From NCBI GenBank assembly GCA_030248295.1, contig JASANH010001446.1, positions 868,001-932,000 of the forward strand: a stretch of 64,000 nucleotides of DNA, read 5' to 3'. Origin of the DNA: Mesodorylaimus sp. YZB2_4 (Eukaryota > Nematoda > Enoplea > Dorylaimida > Dorylaimidae). Positions within the stretch are counted from its first letter, which is position 1. Each line of letters begins with the position of its first letter. Positions 45,301 to 55,846 of this stretch are shown piece after piece. The translations under genes and the position numbers were made by a program. The notes below the pieces were generated by a model that did not search any database, was not told the origin of the DNA, and saw only the letters and a program-made list of their open reading frames with translations.

Positions 45301-48114
45301 CAGCTCAACGTGCAAGGTATTCAGGCTACAAACTTTTTGAACTCCCAACTTATTTCAGAATTATTATTGCAGGCTCCCAACTTACGCTGCCAGTACGAAT
45401 GTATGTAAGACCAGACCAGGTTTTCTGTGCCAATTAGGACATGGTTTAAATCCAAAAGTAGAACTACCTCACTGAGAATCGGGGAAAAAACAGAAGACAT
45501 AAATTTAGGCAGTGGGGCTTGGGTGAATTCACCAGTATGACAGCTGCAGATTTTGGCAAAGTAGTTTTCTCATTCACGATATATTAAAGGCTCGTCTTCT
45601 TTGTCCTTGAACAAGGCGAGCGTGGTCCAAGGAGCAAACGTGAAGCAAGTTTACGCCGCTATCACAACATGGCTTTTGGAGCAAGGCAGTCGAACGATGA
45701 TCAAACAAAATCGTGGAGTGTTTGAGGCGTATTTCATGTCGTCTAGGACAAGCTATGAAGATTTGTGGATGAGTACCTATTTCCATACGTACAAAGGCTC
45801 AAAATTTGAATAGCCGCAGTTTCTCAAACCTGATGGTGAGGGGAAACGACATGGTGGGGGAATCATCTCAGCGAGGAAACGTTGCATGTCTCAGTGAGTC
45901 GTTTCCCCCACCAGGCGTAGTGGGGGAAACGACACAGTGGGGGAATGGTCTTAGTTGGGGAATCGACCAAGTGGGGGAAACGTCCCACAATCCATAGAGG
46001 GGCCTGCCGTGACAACTGGTCGCCTCATGGCCCCGCTTATCACATCATAACTACTGGCTAAAGGCCAAAAACGGGCTGAAAGTCCCGCGGGGGAACTTGG
46101 GCGGCGTGGGGCCCAACCCACAAAATTCTTTAAAAAAATATGGGGAAAAATTGTGTGAAAAGTTTGTGGAGGGTTCAACGAAATAAAAATCCGTTCCATG
46201 AATCAAAAAGATTTGGCTTCGAAAGAGAAGGCATTATTTCAAGCTGAAGAAAGATAAGATGAATTTCACAAAACTGGGAAGGGAGTATGGTCGAAGTGGT
46301 CGACCATTTTTGAAGGGGTGCCGAGAAGTGGCCGGCATGCGGTCAGAGGGGAGGGGGTAAAAATATTGAGATTTTTTGCAGTCGACCGTTATGGATGGCC
46401 TTTAAGCTTGAAGAACTACCAAAAATAGGTGCTAGAACTGTTCCTTGCCTGCTTTAGATTGGAGATCGGAACTGTGCGAGGCTACAGGGTAAGTAAATGG
46501 TCGCAGAAATCGTACATAGCACACACGCTCTTTCACTCAGATGCATGTCGGAAGTAACTGAGCTGATCGCGGTCCTTCTCCTGGCTCGAATGTTCGTTGG
46601 AAATGCTGCCGAAATCGGTGTCCCTTTTATGAAGCATTACCTGAACAGAATCCTGTGTGATACAGCCAGCACAACGGGGGCCGTCACCAAATCGTACACT
46701 CAGACCAATCAAATGCGGGGCGGTCGACGAGGTACAGTCAGACCCAAAGCGAGACTTAGTCAAGGAGGGCCAGCGGCTTCCAATGCCAACAGAGCACAGC
46801 AGCTGCAGCAAAATGTAAATGCTCAGCCTGGGGGTGGAGTCGAGATCGAAGAAAAGCGATGGCGCGCTGATGTGCTGCTGGGCGAACTGGAACTGGACGG
46901 TGTGGCCAATGAGTACATGGAGATGATTGTAAGTGTAGATTGTAATAGGGGAGGGGGGGCAGTCTAGCTCACGATCAGCCTTGCACCTGGATTTTGTTTT
47001 GTGTAATCCCTTGGGTCGGTTACATATGCTGGTTAAGTCCCTGGCTTAGATACCCATCAATTTGAGGAAGGCACTGGCTCCGTGCTCACTCATCATGACA
47101 AGTGGATTTCATACCATATCATATTATTATATATTTCATTCTCATCACTCAAGCAAAATACATGTTTACTCCAGGAGTGAGAGCCTTACTCAAGAAGACT
47201 ATCAAAAAATAGGCTGGCAACCATTCCAGCCCATGTTTGCACCAATGAGCTGAGGTCTTTTTTTAGGTCCAATTCGCCTTTTGCACCCTGTTCGTTCCCG
47301 CGTTTCCTGTGGCGGCAGCGGTTTGCCTCTTGAACAACATCCGTAAGTCACCTTTCTTATTCCGTTTTACCTACATCCTTCAAGGTGTGTCAGTTCAGTC
47401 GAGATCCGGGTCGATGCTATCAAAATCCTCGCCTCGCATCGGCGCCCCTTGCCAATTCGCGTATCGGGTATTGGTATCTGGAACGAATTCCTGGGTGTTA
47501 TTGTCAAGTTGGCGGTGTTATGCAATGCTGGCTTGATCGCTTTTACCAGCGATGCCGTTGTCCGCCTGTACTATAACTTTTCGACCAGCAGTGGCTTCAC
47601 ATACAAGGGGTACCCCGCGTTCAGTTTGTCCTATATCGAGTTACCAGAAGAGTGGAAGTCGGAACTGGAGGAGGAAGACGAACACCTGCACAACGTGGAT
47701 CGATGCTACTATACGAATCACAGGAACTCCAACGAACCCTACAACATCACACTCGACTGGTGGCGCATGGGCTGCGTGAGACTGGGCGCTTTCGGTATTT
47801 TCGTGGCTATCGGCTTTACGTTCCAATTTGTCTACGATGCGCTGGTGCCAGACATACCTGAACATGTGGAGGTGAAGATACAGCGGCAACGGTATGTGCT
47901 AAGTAAGGCTATGGAGAACGAGGTGACCTACGAGACGTGGCTGAGGAATCACAACGGCCAAGCCAATGCTAGTCACAAAAAAGATGAGAAGCCCAGTAAC
48001 ACCAAGAATGCCGCTCAACACTCGAAGCGAAGTCTTGGCATGGGTGTGTTCCGTCAAAGTGCCCCGAGATCCAGCTCTCAAACACATCGGCTAGCTTGGA
48101 CGCACGAAAAGTAA
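42302..48114 (+). CDS. Anoctamin (TMEM16) calcium-activated channel or scramblase
   Basis: Nine exons (42302-43299, 43375-43406, 43471-43765, 43823-43978, 44106-44476, 46458-46488, 46541-46928, 47267-47342, 47399-48114) give 1020 residues, a normal anoctamin length. The cytosolic N-terminal dimerisation domain (RRIDFVLVFEKDD) is followed by YYGEKIAFYFAFLGFYTKML at TM1, the Cys-rich first outer loop, then RPEYEHRAPMNRPNPVT and LECPRTQSEW, all family hallmarks. The calcium site looks complete: Asn649 and Glu652 (GNAAEIG, TM6), Glu752 and Glu755 (EYMEMI, TM7), Glu784 and Asp788 (LEIRVD, TM8). Anoctamins open Cl- conduction or scramble phospholipids in response to cytosolic Ca2+; which applies cannot be told. 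The TM6-TM7 linker carries a long Gln/Gly insert (about residues 670-725). Intron 5 (44477-46457, 2 kb) holds a SINE split by a foldback element; the other introns are below 400 bp. Confidence 0.93.
44752..46136 (+). mobile_element. tRNA-headed SINE, second family, interrupted copy in an anoctamin intron
   Basis: The head differs from copies 1 and 2: A box GTGGCTCAATTGG (44758) and a degenerate B box AGTTCTGTTCC (about 44827-44837), implying another tRNA. The tail shares GCCCTCGTGTGGAGGTGCTC and GTGGAGACGCG with the first family. The element runs 44752-45102, is interrupted by the 892-bp foldback element, and resumes at 46005 to about 46136 with the CCAAAAACGGGCTGAAAG end block. Possible diverged flanking duplication GGGAAAAGTTG / GGGAAAAATTG. 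Confidence 0.75.
45103..45994. mobile_element. Foldback-type DNA element, 892 bp, inserted in a SINE
   Basis: Flanked by a perfect 10-bp duplication TAGAGGGGCC (45093-45102 and 45995-46004). Its ends are inverted arrays of a unit of about 17 bp: GATTCCCCCACTTGGTC, GTTTCCCCCACTGTGAC, GATTCCCCCACCGTTTC on the left, and GTGGGGGAAACGAC, GTGGGGGAATGGTC, GTTGGGGAATCGACC, GTGGGGGAAACG on the right. The interior (about 45180-45830) has one 70-codon open frame (45601-45813) of no known family and a CAGTGTAAAGT word at 45275. A 9-10 bp duplication and repeated-unit ends fit Mutator-like or foldback elements. Confidence 0.8.
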
Positions 48115-48477
48115 ATTACAAGGTGCATGCAGCGCATGCGGATGGGGAGTTCATTCTGTTGTGCTTACGTGTTTCGATGCTCGTGTGTGTATATTCACTA
48201 GGTCGCTGTACTATGCTAATTAGATACTATGCTATGCGATCAGATCGTCTCCATTGTTGCTTCCATATTTGTCAGTTGTTTTTCCAAGATTCAGTCATTT
48301 GGGGTGATCTGGTAGCTCAGCATAGCGTGCTCGCCGTCTAATCGTAAGAAAAGCACATACGCTCGTCTGCTTAAGGGACGGACATGCTCCGATCAGGGTC
48401 CTTTCGTCTTCATTGACCCCTGCCTTGGTCCAGCCATAAAACAGTGCTTTTAACAAAAACGTTTTTCCCTAGCTGTC
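48115..48477. other. Intergenic 3' flank of the anoctamin
   Basis: No gene seen. The 3' UTR of the anoctamin is expected here. Confidence 0.45.
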
Positions 48478-48640
48478 AAACCTTATCCCCAAGGCTGTGC
48501 GGGGATCAGCATGTACAGTAGCGTCGTTTTCCACTAGGAGCACCTCCAAGTGGAAAGGGCTATGGCGGATGGGCTGTAAACCCCGTTCCCCCCACTCAGA
48601 GCACCTCGACGGTACCAGATGAGTCATCCACATCATCATC
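48478..48640 (-). mobile_element. SINE fragment (tail part)
   Basis: On the minus strand it reads GACTCATCTGGTACCGTCGAG, ACAGCCCATCCGCCAT, GGAGGTGCTCCTAGTGGA and TGATCCCCGCACAGCCTT, aligning with the second half of the SINE at 40020. The head and B box are missing. Confidence 0.75.
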
Positions 48641-48745
48641 TCCAGTTTGCACGCGACCAAGACGACATCAACTCGAGCACACATGACAAGCGATCACACA
48701 CGAGACCATCGGCAAGGCATCACATGGCGGCTGATCACACTCTTC

Positions 48746-49905
48746 CTAGCACCTGTTGTCGTAGGGCACCATCTGCGTCTGCTCGTGGTACTGGCCGCCC
48801 TCCTCCCAATCCAGCTTGGCGTCGTGCCCGTAGCCTTTGCGTTCGAAGATGCGCGTGAGGATGCCGTGGATGTGGTCGTAGTCGGGGTCGCTCTCGTACT
48901 GCAGCGTCGACAGGTGCGCCACGATGTCCTTGTACTCCTTGGGGCCCGAACGGATCAGCTTGCCCGGATCACGATTCAGCTTGTCCTTGGCGATGGCGAA
49001 ATTCTTCAACTTCTCGTAAATGTCAGCTCCCTCCTGAAACGCAGACTGTTATCCCTTAGTCTGTCCTGAGACAAATCACAACTTACGATGGGCGGCCAGG
49101 GCAGCGATCCGCAAGTCAAATCGATCACCTTGTAGAACCAGGCCCACATATCATCGCATCGCCCTTGCTCCAGCTGCTTCAACGCGTTCACCGAAGCGTA
49201 TTTGAGGTTCCCACGGAACGGCGCCGATTCTCGCGGTCGGTAGGGCACACCCTTCGGACTCCGCCACTCGCGCACCATGCCCAGATCCAGCACGAACACC
49301 CGCCTCGTGTCCGGTGGTCGACCGATGGCGAAGTTTTCAGGTTTCACGTCCCGATGCAGGTACCTAAACGGACCTCCCCGTGCGGGCCTATATAACAAGG
49401 TCATCCCCGCACAGCCACTCACCCGCAGTCGTGCAGCTCTCGCATTCCTTGCAGCGTCTCCAGGGCGCAGTGCAGAGCAGTTCGCAACGAGAATCGGCCG
49501 CCGGCGCTCTCTGGCAGGTTCTCACGAAGCTTCTCGAGATTCTGCCCGACCATGGCCATGCACAGGAACACGTAGTCGCCATTCGGACTCCGACCGCAGT
49601 CGAGGAAGTCAGTCGAGTGGGTGGCTCCCGCCTTGGTCAACTTTCGCATCACCAGCACTTCCCACTTCAGGATGTGGACGGGTGCATCGACGTGTTCCAC
49701 CTGAAACAGACCTTCCCTACTCGCAGCCCCTAGAAGACCCAGGCTGGCTCACCTTGCAGGCCCCCGCTCCGCCGTTTCGCTTGTCTTTCACTTCGTAGAC
49801 AGCACCGAAGGCGCCCTGGCCGAGCTTCTTGACAACTTCCCAACGGCCCTCGAGGACGTCGCCCACTTTCGGATGCCAACCTTCGGGAGGACGCTTTGTC
49901 GTCAT
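48746..49905 (-). CDS. Tau-tubulin-kinase-like protein kinase (CK1 superfamily)
   Basis: Four exons (49753-49905, 49423-49700, 49087-49363, 48746-49033) give 331 residues. Glycine loop GQGAFG (29-34), catalytic Lys51 (ACK), HRDVKPENF (147-155) with the CK1/TTBK-type NFAIGR, FRGNLKYASVNA and CDDMWAWFYKVIDLTCGSLPW place it with TTBK-like and CK1-like kinases, which are expanded in nematodes. The Mg-binding motif is DLG (170-172) instead of DFG, which many kinases tolerate. The protein is the bare catalytic domain with a short Gln/Glu tail, without the long C-terminal region of vertebrate TTBKs. The substrate is unknown. The start is the ATG at 49905 (MTTKRPPEGW); an ATG at 49914 adds three residues. 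A 38-bp palindrome lies 100 bp upstream. Confidence 0.9.
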
Positions 49906-50004
49906 TTTGTACACTCACGCCGGCCCACTCGTTCCCACGACTGCGATCCACGCGGTCAACAGATCGAATGAGCTCGCAGTGGAGGCCACGGTTGATACTG
50001 CTCG

Positions 50005-50042
50005 CAGTGTAAAGTGCGTATATACGTGCTTTCTTTACACTG
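50005..50042. repeat. 38-bp palindrome with CAGTGTAAAG ends upstream of the TTBK-like gene
   Basis: CAGTGTAAAG (50005-50014) and CTTTACACTG (50033-50042) flank a TGCGTATATACGTGC core. The ends match those of the MITE at 33648-34191, so it may be an internally deleted copy. The TATATA centre lies 110-120 bp upstream of the start codon and could also serve as a promoter element. Confidence 0.6.
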
Positions 50043-50354
50043 TGCATACCATGGGGCCCAGTATCTTGGTTGTGAGTGGTGGTTTTTTTGTGTCCATGTC
50101 CGCAGTCAGCTTTCATTGTCAGGCCATTGACACATTTCAACCAGTGCTTGAGTCGACCGAAATCTCTAGTACCATAGTACAAAAAGAAGTAACTATGCAG
50201 GCTTGCCGCGAAAGATCATGCCCAACGCTGTTTCGGGAAATCATGATGGGCTTCTAGAAAAACCAGGACCAGGTGCTGTCACTTTCGGTGCCATGTTCAT
50301 GATGCAACGTGACAAACCAGTTTGGGTGTCTGGATACTTTGGACCTGGTTTGTA

Positions 50355-50475
50355 GCTGCTTTCCGTGCATCTCGGCCTGGCGTGCAAGGGCAGTGCGGGC
50401 TTACGGTTCCGACCTACATCACCGGGGATTGAACCTGGGACGAGTCGAGCCACTTGCTACCGAGCAGAGTCCAAC
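50355..50475 (-). mobile_element. SINE fragment (head part)
   Basis: On the minus strand: GTGGCTCGACTCGTCCCAGG, then GGTTCAATCCCCGGTGATG, matching the B-box region of the SINE at 40020 (one base change in the B box), followed by GCACGCCAGGCCGAGATG. The 3' tail is missing. Confidence 0.75.
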
Positions 50476-51110
50476 TGAAGGTGGCCAGTGGTGATGGCTG
50501 TCAACGGCTTGGATGAATGGTGGCCGTGAGATTGAGTGCGATGCCTCAACTGCCCAGTATACAAGGGGGCATCAAGTGGACTAGGTATTGGGAGGTTTGC
50601 AGGGTGAAAATGCATACAGCAGATTGGTCAGATACTGCACAGCAGTGTCGAAGAGGGATGTAGAGATACATCTGACTCCCAGCCACCATGAGACCACAGG
50701 TCAATGGCCTATAAACTGGCAGCCGCTTTTTGTTATCTGGTCATTGAGGGGTCAGTGGTTCCAAGCTTCCACATTGGTCAAAGCAGGGTCTTCTACGATG
50801 CGATGCGGGACGGCGCTAGTAGTGTATGTAGAGGTATTGACCAACTGGACTGGTTCTCGATTTGCATTGATACTTACCCGATGTTTCCCGATGAAAATCA
50901 CTTTCGCAATGTCACATTTGAGCGTCGGGAGCTTGTTATAAGCAGTGTCTTGCTTTGTGCCAGGTGTGCGTGCGATCCTGACCCTCAATAAAAGGCCGAG
51001 GCGACCTTTTACCAAAAAGGGATGCGGCGAAAAGGCCGCGCGCGAGACATGAAGCTTTTGAATTCACTAAATGTTTTGTGAAGTATGTTATATACCGAGA
51101 TTTGGATAAA
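50476..51110. other. Intergenic, upstream of BTBD9
   Basis: No gene seen. The BTBD9 promoter is expected near the right end; no clear motif. Confidence 0.4.
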
Positions 51111-54100
51111 ATGAGCGACAGTCATCAGTTTTTGGGCGGTTCTAGTCTTTTGCATTCTGCGTCTGCGAATCGATCGACCAATGCTGGTTTGGTCGGATTG
51201 GAAGCCCTGTTGTCGTCATCCGGCGATGCAGGCGATTGCATCGGCGAAGTTCGACACGTAGCTTATTTGAGCGAGGATATCGGGTCCCTATATCTGAATG
51301 ATTCGTACAGCGATATTGTCTTGGTCGTCAACGATACCCGATATCAAGCTCATAAAGTCATTTTGGCGGCACGAAGCGAATATTTTCGGTATGTACAGTA
51401 TGTATAGGCCTACATATGCATAGCACGGTTCTTTGTGGTTTTGAAATATTTTAGTGTAATACTTTATGCTTTCAGTGACCGACCCGAGCGGTCGTGTTTG
51501 ACGCGTATCTATCAAATTTAATTGAGAGCCTATACTTGCGCTAAAAACGTCAAAAGTCTTGATAAAATCTTGTCTTCTGATTATTCCTTTTCTAATTTTA
51601 GTGCTCTATTATATGGTGGTATGCGAGAATCGAATCAACACGAGATTGAACTCAAGGAAAATAATGTTGGCGCCTTCAAAATTCTTCTGCGATATATCTA
51701 TACTGGCCGTCTTACTTTGACGAATTTGCGCGAGGACAACGTTTTGGAAATTTTGGGTTTGGCACACAAATACGGCTTTGTCATCTTGGAAGCGGCAGTT
51801 ATCGAATATCTTAAATCTATATTGACAGTCCAAAATCTGTGCACAATATTCGGCGCTTCGCATTTGTATTCATTGTCCACCTTAGCCCGTCACTGCCTCG
51901 ATTTTGCCGACCGCCATGCCAGTGAGCTATTGGCGACAAGAGGATTTTTACAACTGCAATCCGTAAGATGTTTAGTTGTTTTTAAATCCGAGAAACAAAA
52001 TTTTTATTCCATGATTTTTAGTTTGCTGTCCAGCAATTGATAAGTCGAGATAGCTTTAGTGCACCAGAAATCGAGATTTTCCGAGCCGCGAGCGAATGGG
52101 TCCGAGTCAATGGCGACACCGATGCGGAGCCGGTTTTGTCTCAAATTCGTTTATCGCTGATGGCTTTGGATGATCTGCTAAATATAGTGCGCCCGTCAGG
52201 TCTTATATCATCTGACGCCATTCTGGACGCTATTCAAGAACAAACTGAGAAGAAAGGCACCGACTTGCGTTATCGAGGATTTTTAAGTAATTGTTTCGGC
52301 CTTTTCTTTCTTGCCGCAGCTTAAAAATTTTTTAGTCCCTGAAACCAACGTGGCAACAAGTTCTCTGGGCGCAGAAGTGATCGAAGGCGAGCTGAAACAT
52401 TTTCTCCTTAATGGCGACACGCACACATACGACATGGAACGTGGTTTTAGTCGGCATCCGATCGAGGAACGTAGCGAGGGAATTGTGGTGCAGTTGGGTG
52501 CTACCTACATCATCAACCATATTCGCCTGTTGCTTTGGGATCGCGATCCCCGTTCCTATTCTTACTATGTCGAGGTTTCGGTGGATCGTCGCGACTGGGT
52601 TCGCGTTGTTGACTACACCATGTTCCTATGCCGTAGTTGGCAAAAGCTGTATTTTCCTTCCAAAGTTGTAAGGTAGGGTACGATCCTGCTACACGTAGAT
52701 TGTCTGTGATACCGACTCGAGTTCTTGCGCCTTGCAGATATATTCGAATCTGTGGTACGCATAACACGGTGAATCGCGTATTTCATTTGGTCCATCTCGA
52801 AGCCGTATACTCGAATTCGCCACCTGCTTTGGAAAATTGCGTAATCGGTGAGCTGCTGCTTGATGTTTTGGACTGGTCTTTACCCGCAGTGGGTGCATCT
52901 ATAGGGACTCACTATTTGTATCAGCTTTAAGGAAAGCGAAATCGACACAACCTCCTTATTTCAGTTCCTTCAGACAACGTGGCTACGACCGATAATAGTG
53001 CTAGTGTGATCGAAGGTGTTAGTCGAAGCAGGAATGCGTTAATTAATGGCGACGTGACGAATTACGATTGGGATTCCGGTTATACTTGCCACCAATTGGG
53101 CAGTGGTGCAATTGTGATTCAACTGCCGCAGCCTTACGCAATCGACAGTATGCGCCTGTTATTGTGGGATTGCGACGATCGTTCTTACAGTTACTACATC
53201 GAAACCAGCGTGGATTCACAGAACTGGCGTCTCGTAGCCGACAAGACGAAAGAGGCTTGCAAGTAAGTGATTTCAGTTTTCTATACAGTACAGTATACTT
53301 CGACCCAGTTGATGGGCAACCTTCAAGATACGACCCGCCATTGATCAGACCTAATGTAAACAGTTTCGTAGGCCGCATCAGGCGATTTTTTGAGTGGAAT
53401 TGTTGGACAGACATTAATCTTTGCAGTTATCTCCTGAACCACAGCGCTGTGATCCATGAGTCCTCATAATCCTTCCTAATCGAATAATGCCACATCTCTT
53501 GTTTAGTTGACCACCATATTTTAACTTTTTGACCCCTCAAATCTGCTGTAAGTCCAGGCGGGATCGATCATCTGAACTGTATAAGCCTCCCTTACTTCCA
53601 GTGGTATCTTCCATGTCAAGTCTTGCCAGCATGCAGGACGCGCTGGATCCGTAAAAACTGGTTTTTGTGTCGTTTATTCCCAAATTCTTTAGGAACTTTT
53701 ATAAATGATTGGAATTACGTTAGCATTCTTTCGGTTACAGGAAATCTTTAAGAATGACTTGTGTATTTTGGTTTCAAACCTGGACAATAGAATTGTTTAA
53801 GCACCTTTACTTGGTCCTGTGTCTGGCAGCTCAAACTGTACAAGCCCCGGATCTGCATGCTTATAAAAGAGGTATAAAAAACTGGTTTTTGAGAAACGTC
53901 AAAGGTTTGAGTGAGTTGCACCTAGACAGGCGAAAGAGTCACGAAATGGGCAATGTCACAATGGTTTGCTGCTCAGGTTTCCAGCGATTGAACAACGCAG
54001 AAACTGTTTTGACGCGAATGAAGATCTAAAATCAGTGAATTGGGGCTCGATAATCATGCATGTGACCTGTAAATCTCTTCCCGATAAGCAAACAGAAAAC

Positions 54101-54528
54101 AGAGGCCCCGAGCGGGAATCGAACCCGCACCCAGTGTAGCGTGAGATATGTTTATTGTCTCTTCCCAGTTTACGCAAATAGATAAGCATGGTGGTGGTAG
54201 ATCAGAGGGCACAATTTCGTTTTGCAGGTCCTGGCAAGTTCTCCATTTCGATCGACAGTTGGTCACGTTTGTTCGAATCGTCGGCACGCACAATACGGCC
54301 AACGAAGTGTTCCACTGCGTCCATTTCGAATGTCCGACTAGCAACGCTGTGTATCAGCAACAGTCACAAGTGCTTCAATCGCAACAGCATCAAGGCCCGC
54401 AAGGACTTCAAGCAAGGCGACATCAGCATCCGTTGTTGGGACCATTTCCAGCTGCTAGTGCTCCTCCAATGGCAGCGCAAGGAGGTGGCGATGACGAAAG
54501 TAACGACGAGGGTATGCAGATGATTTGA
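51111..54528 (+). CDS. BTBD9: BTB/POZ domain protein BTBD9
   Basis: Seven exons (51111-51388, 51602-51962, 52022-52286, 52336-52672, 52738-52847, 52965-53262, 54228-54528) encode 649 residues, close to the vertebrate length. Order: BTB (about 70-180, SDIVLVVNDTRYQAHKVILA and YGGMRES), BACK (about 185-285, VRPSGLISSDAILDAI) and two discoidin-like F5/8 domains (about 305-430 and 455-580), each with GDT or GDV, LLLWDRD / LLLWDCD and a closing GTHNT. The second is very close to the animal orthologue (SVIEGVSRSRNAL, NYDWDSGYTCHQLGSGAI). BTBD9 is a proposed Cullin-3 adaptor acting in neurons on sleep, dopamine and iron handling. ATG 51111 gives MSDSH, like vertebrate MSNSH, and is preferred to ATG 51078. 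The C-terminus is Gln-rich (QSQQHQGPQ). The last intron (965 bp) holds a tRNA-like repeat fragment. Confidence 0.96.
54095..54180 (-). mobile_element. tRNA-like SINE remnant in a BTBD9 intron
   Basis: The minus strand carries GGGTGCGGGTTCGATTCCCG, a perfect B box within a TΨC-stem-like palindrome, then CTCGGGGCC. A cloverleaf with acceptor stem and A box could not be drawn, so it is read as a tRNA-derived repeat and not a working tRNA gene. The head differs from the other two SINE families. Confidence 0.5.
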
Positions 54529-55846
54529 GTTGGGCGAATGGGTTGTACAGTATGGTGTTCTATGACAGCCTAAAGCGGGCATCCTTTTGCAACGATGCTG
54601 TAGGTTCGTGTGAGAATATCGATCGAGTAGTTGAGAGAAAATGGGCGCCTTGGGATTCTTTGTGTTGGGGACTCGCTTTATTGACTGCTTTCATGCAATA
54701 TTGCCAGGCGTGCATGGATGTGCTTATAGGACAGATTGATGCTTGGCAGTGTGTACGTGGGCGAGTAAAATTATAATGGGTCGCAGCTCTCAAACTGAAC
54801 CTCCACTTTAAATCGTTGGGCTGGCATAACTTCTAAAAATGAACTGGAGGCTCAAAAATGTTTCGGATGGCAAAGGTTTTCGGGGATTGGCCTTAGAGAT
54901 ACGTCACTATAGTCTTGCAAAGAATTGGGCGTCTTTGGTGACGCGTTGAAGTCGATATGCGATACTGCCCCTAGCATGACCATCAGTCGTTGTCCTTAAA
55001 TACCGAAAAATCTACGTGACTGAGCCCGAAATCACAGCCAGTACTCGGCATGATTCAAATCCGAAAGGGCAGTGGCTGGGCGAATGCAGTGGTGTGTTTG
55101 GCCTGTGGTTTGGGGAAGGTACTACTGTATTTGACTGCCTCAAGTGGCTGCTTGATACAAATTTCCAGGCGAGGAAGAAACCCGTCGGGCTGATGTGCCT
55201 CCTGCGACTAATCGTTAGACCCCTTTTAGAAGGCTCATGAGACCGCACGCTTCCCGCAATGCAATATATGTTCTCACTGCAGGGCTAACCAGTTTACTAC
55301 ACTGAATATATCTGTCCACAAAATATGCCATAGTTGGGCTAATATAGGAGACCTCATAATTCCCTCCATTTAAATACGCACGTCTTATTCCAAAGGCATC
55401 GGTACAAAAATTCAGGCACATTCTGACCCATTCCGATAAGCTGATTTGGAATGAGTGATAAAAAAAGCAAAATGAGCAAAAAGATTTTTGAAACTCTGAC
55501 ACTTTGAACACAGGACTTTTCAGGCATGTGTGAACCGTCCTTCTCACGCGCGATGTGTGTTTATGCGCTCCTAGGCCTAATCGCTCTATCATGGACTCGA
55601 ATAAGGTTTACTGAAAGAAATCAAACAAGCCAGACAATTTCATCAATCTCAAATCTCAAACGGCAGTCTGGAAGAACAGGCATAAGGGTAAATGCAAATT
55701 GTGGAGGCAGCAACTTAAAAGGCAGAACTGACTCAGGTTCTAACATGATAACAATCTACAAAAACTGCTAAACTGCGACTTCGAGAACAACATGCTGTAT
55801 TGGATTGGGGGCATTGAATGCTAAGGGCACACCAAACTGAACTTCT
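54529..55846. other. Intergenic, no gene seen
   Basis: Between convergent BTBD9 and the WAP/TIL gene. Short mirrored frames at 55012-55248 are not accepted as coding. Confidence 0.45.

Noticed and set aside
45601..45813. 70-codon frame inside the foldback element as a gene
   Set aside because: Short, no known domain, no supported splice partners; kept only as a note on the element.
54095..54180. Functional tRNA gene on the minus strand
   Set aside because: Only the B box and TΨC-like stem are convincing; no acceptor stem or proper A box can be paired.
55012..55248. Mirrored open frames on both strands
   Set aside because: The overlapping frames lack domain similarity and splice context; they are chance frames.
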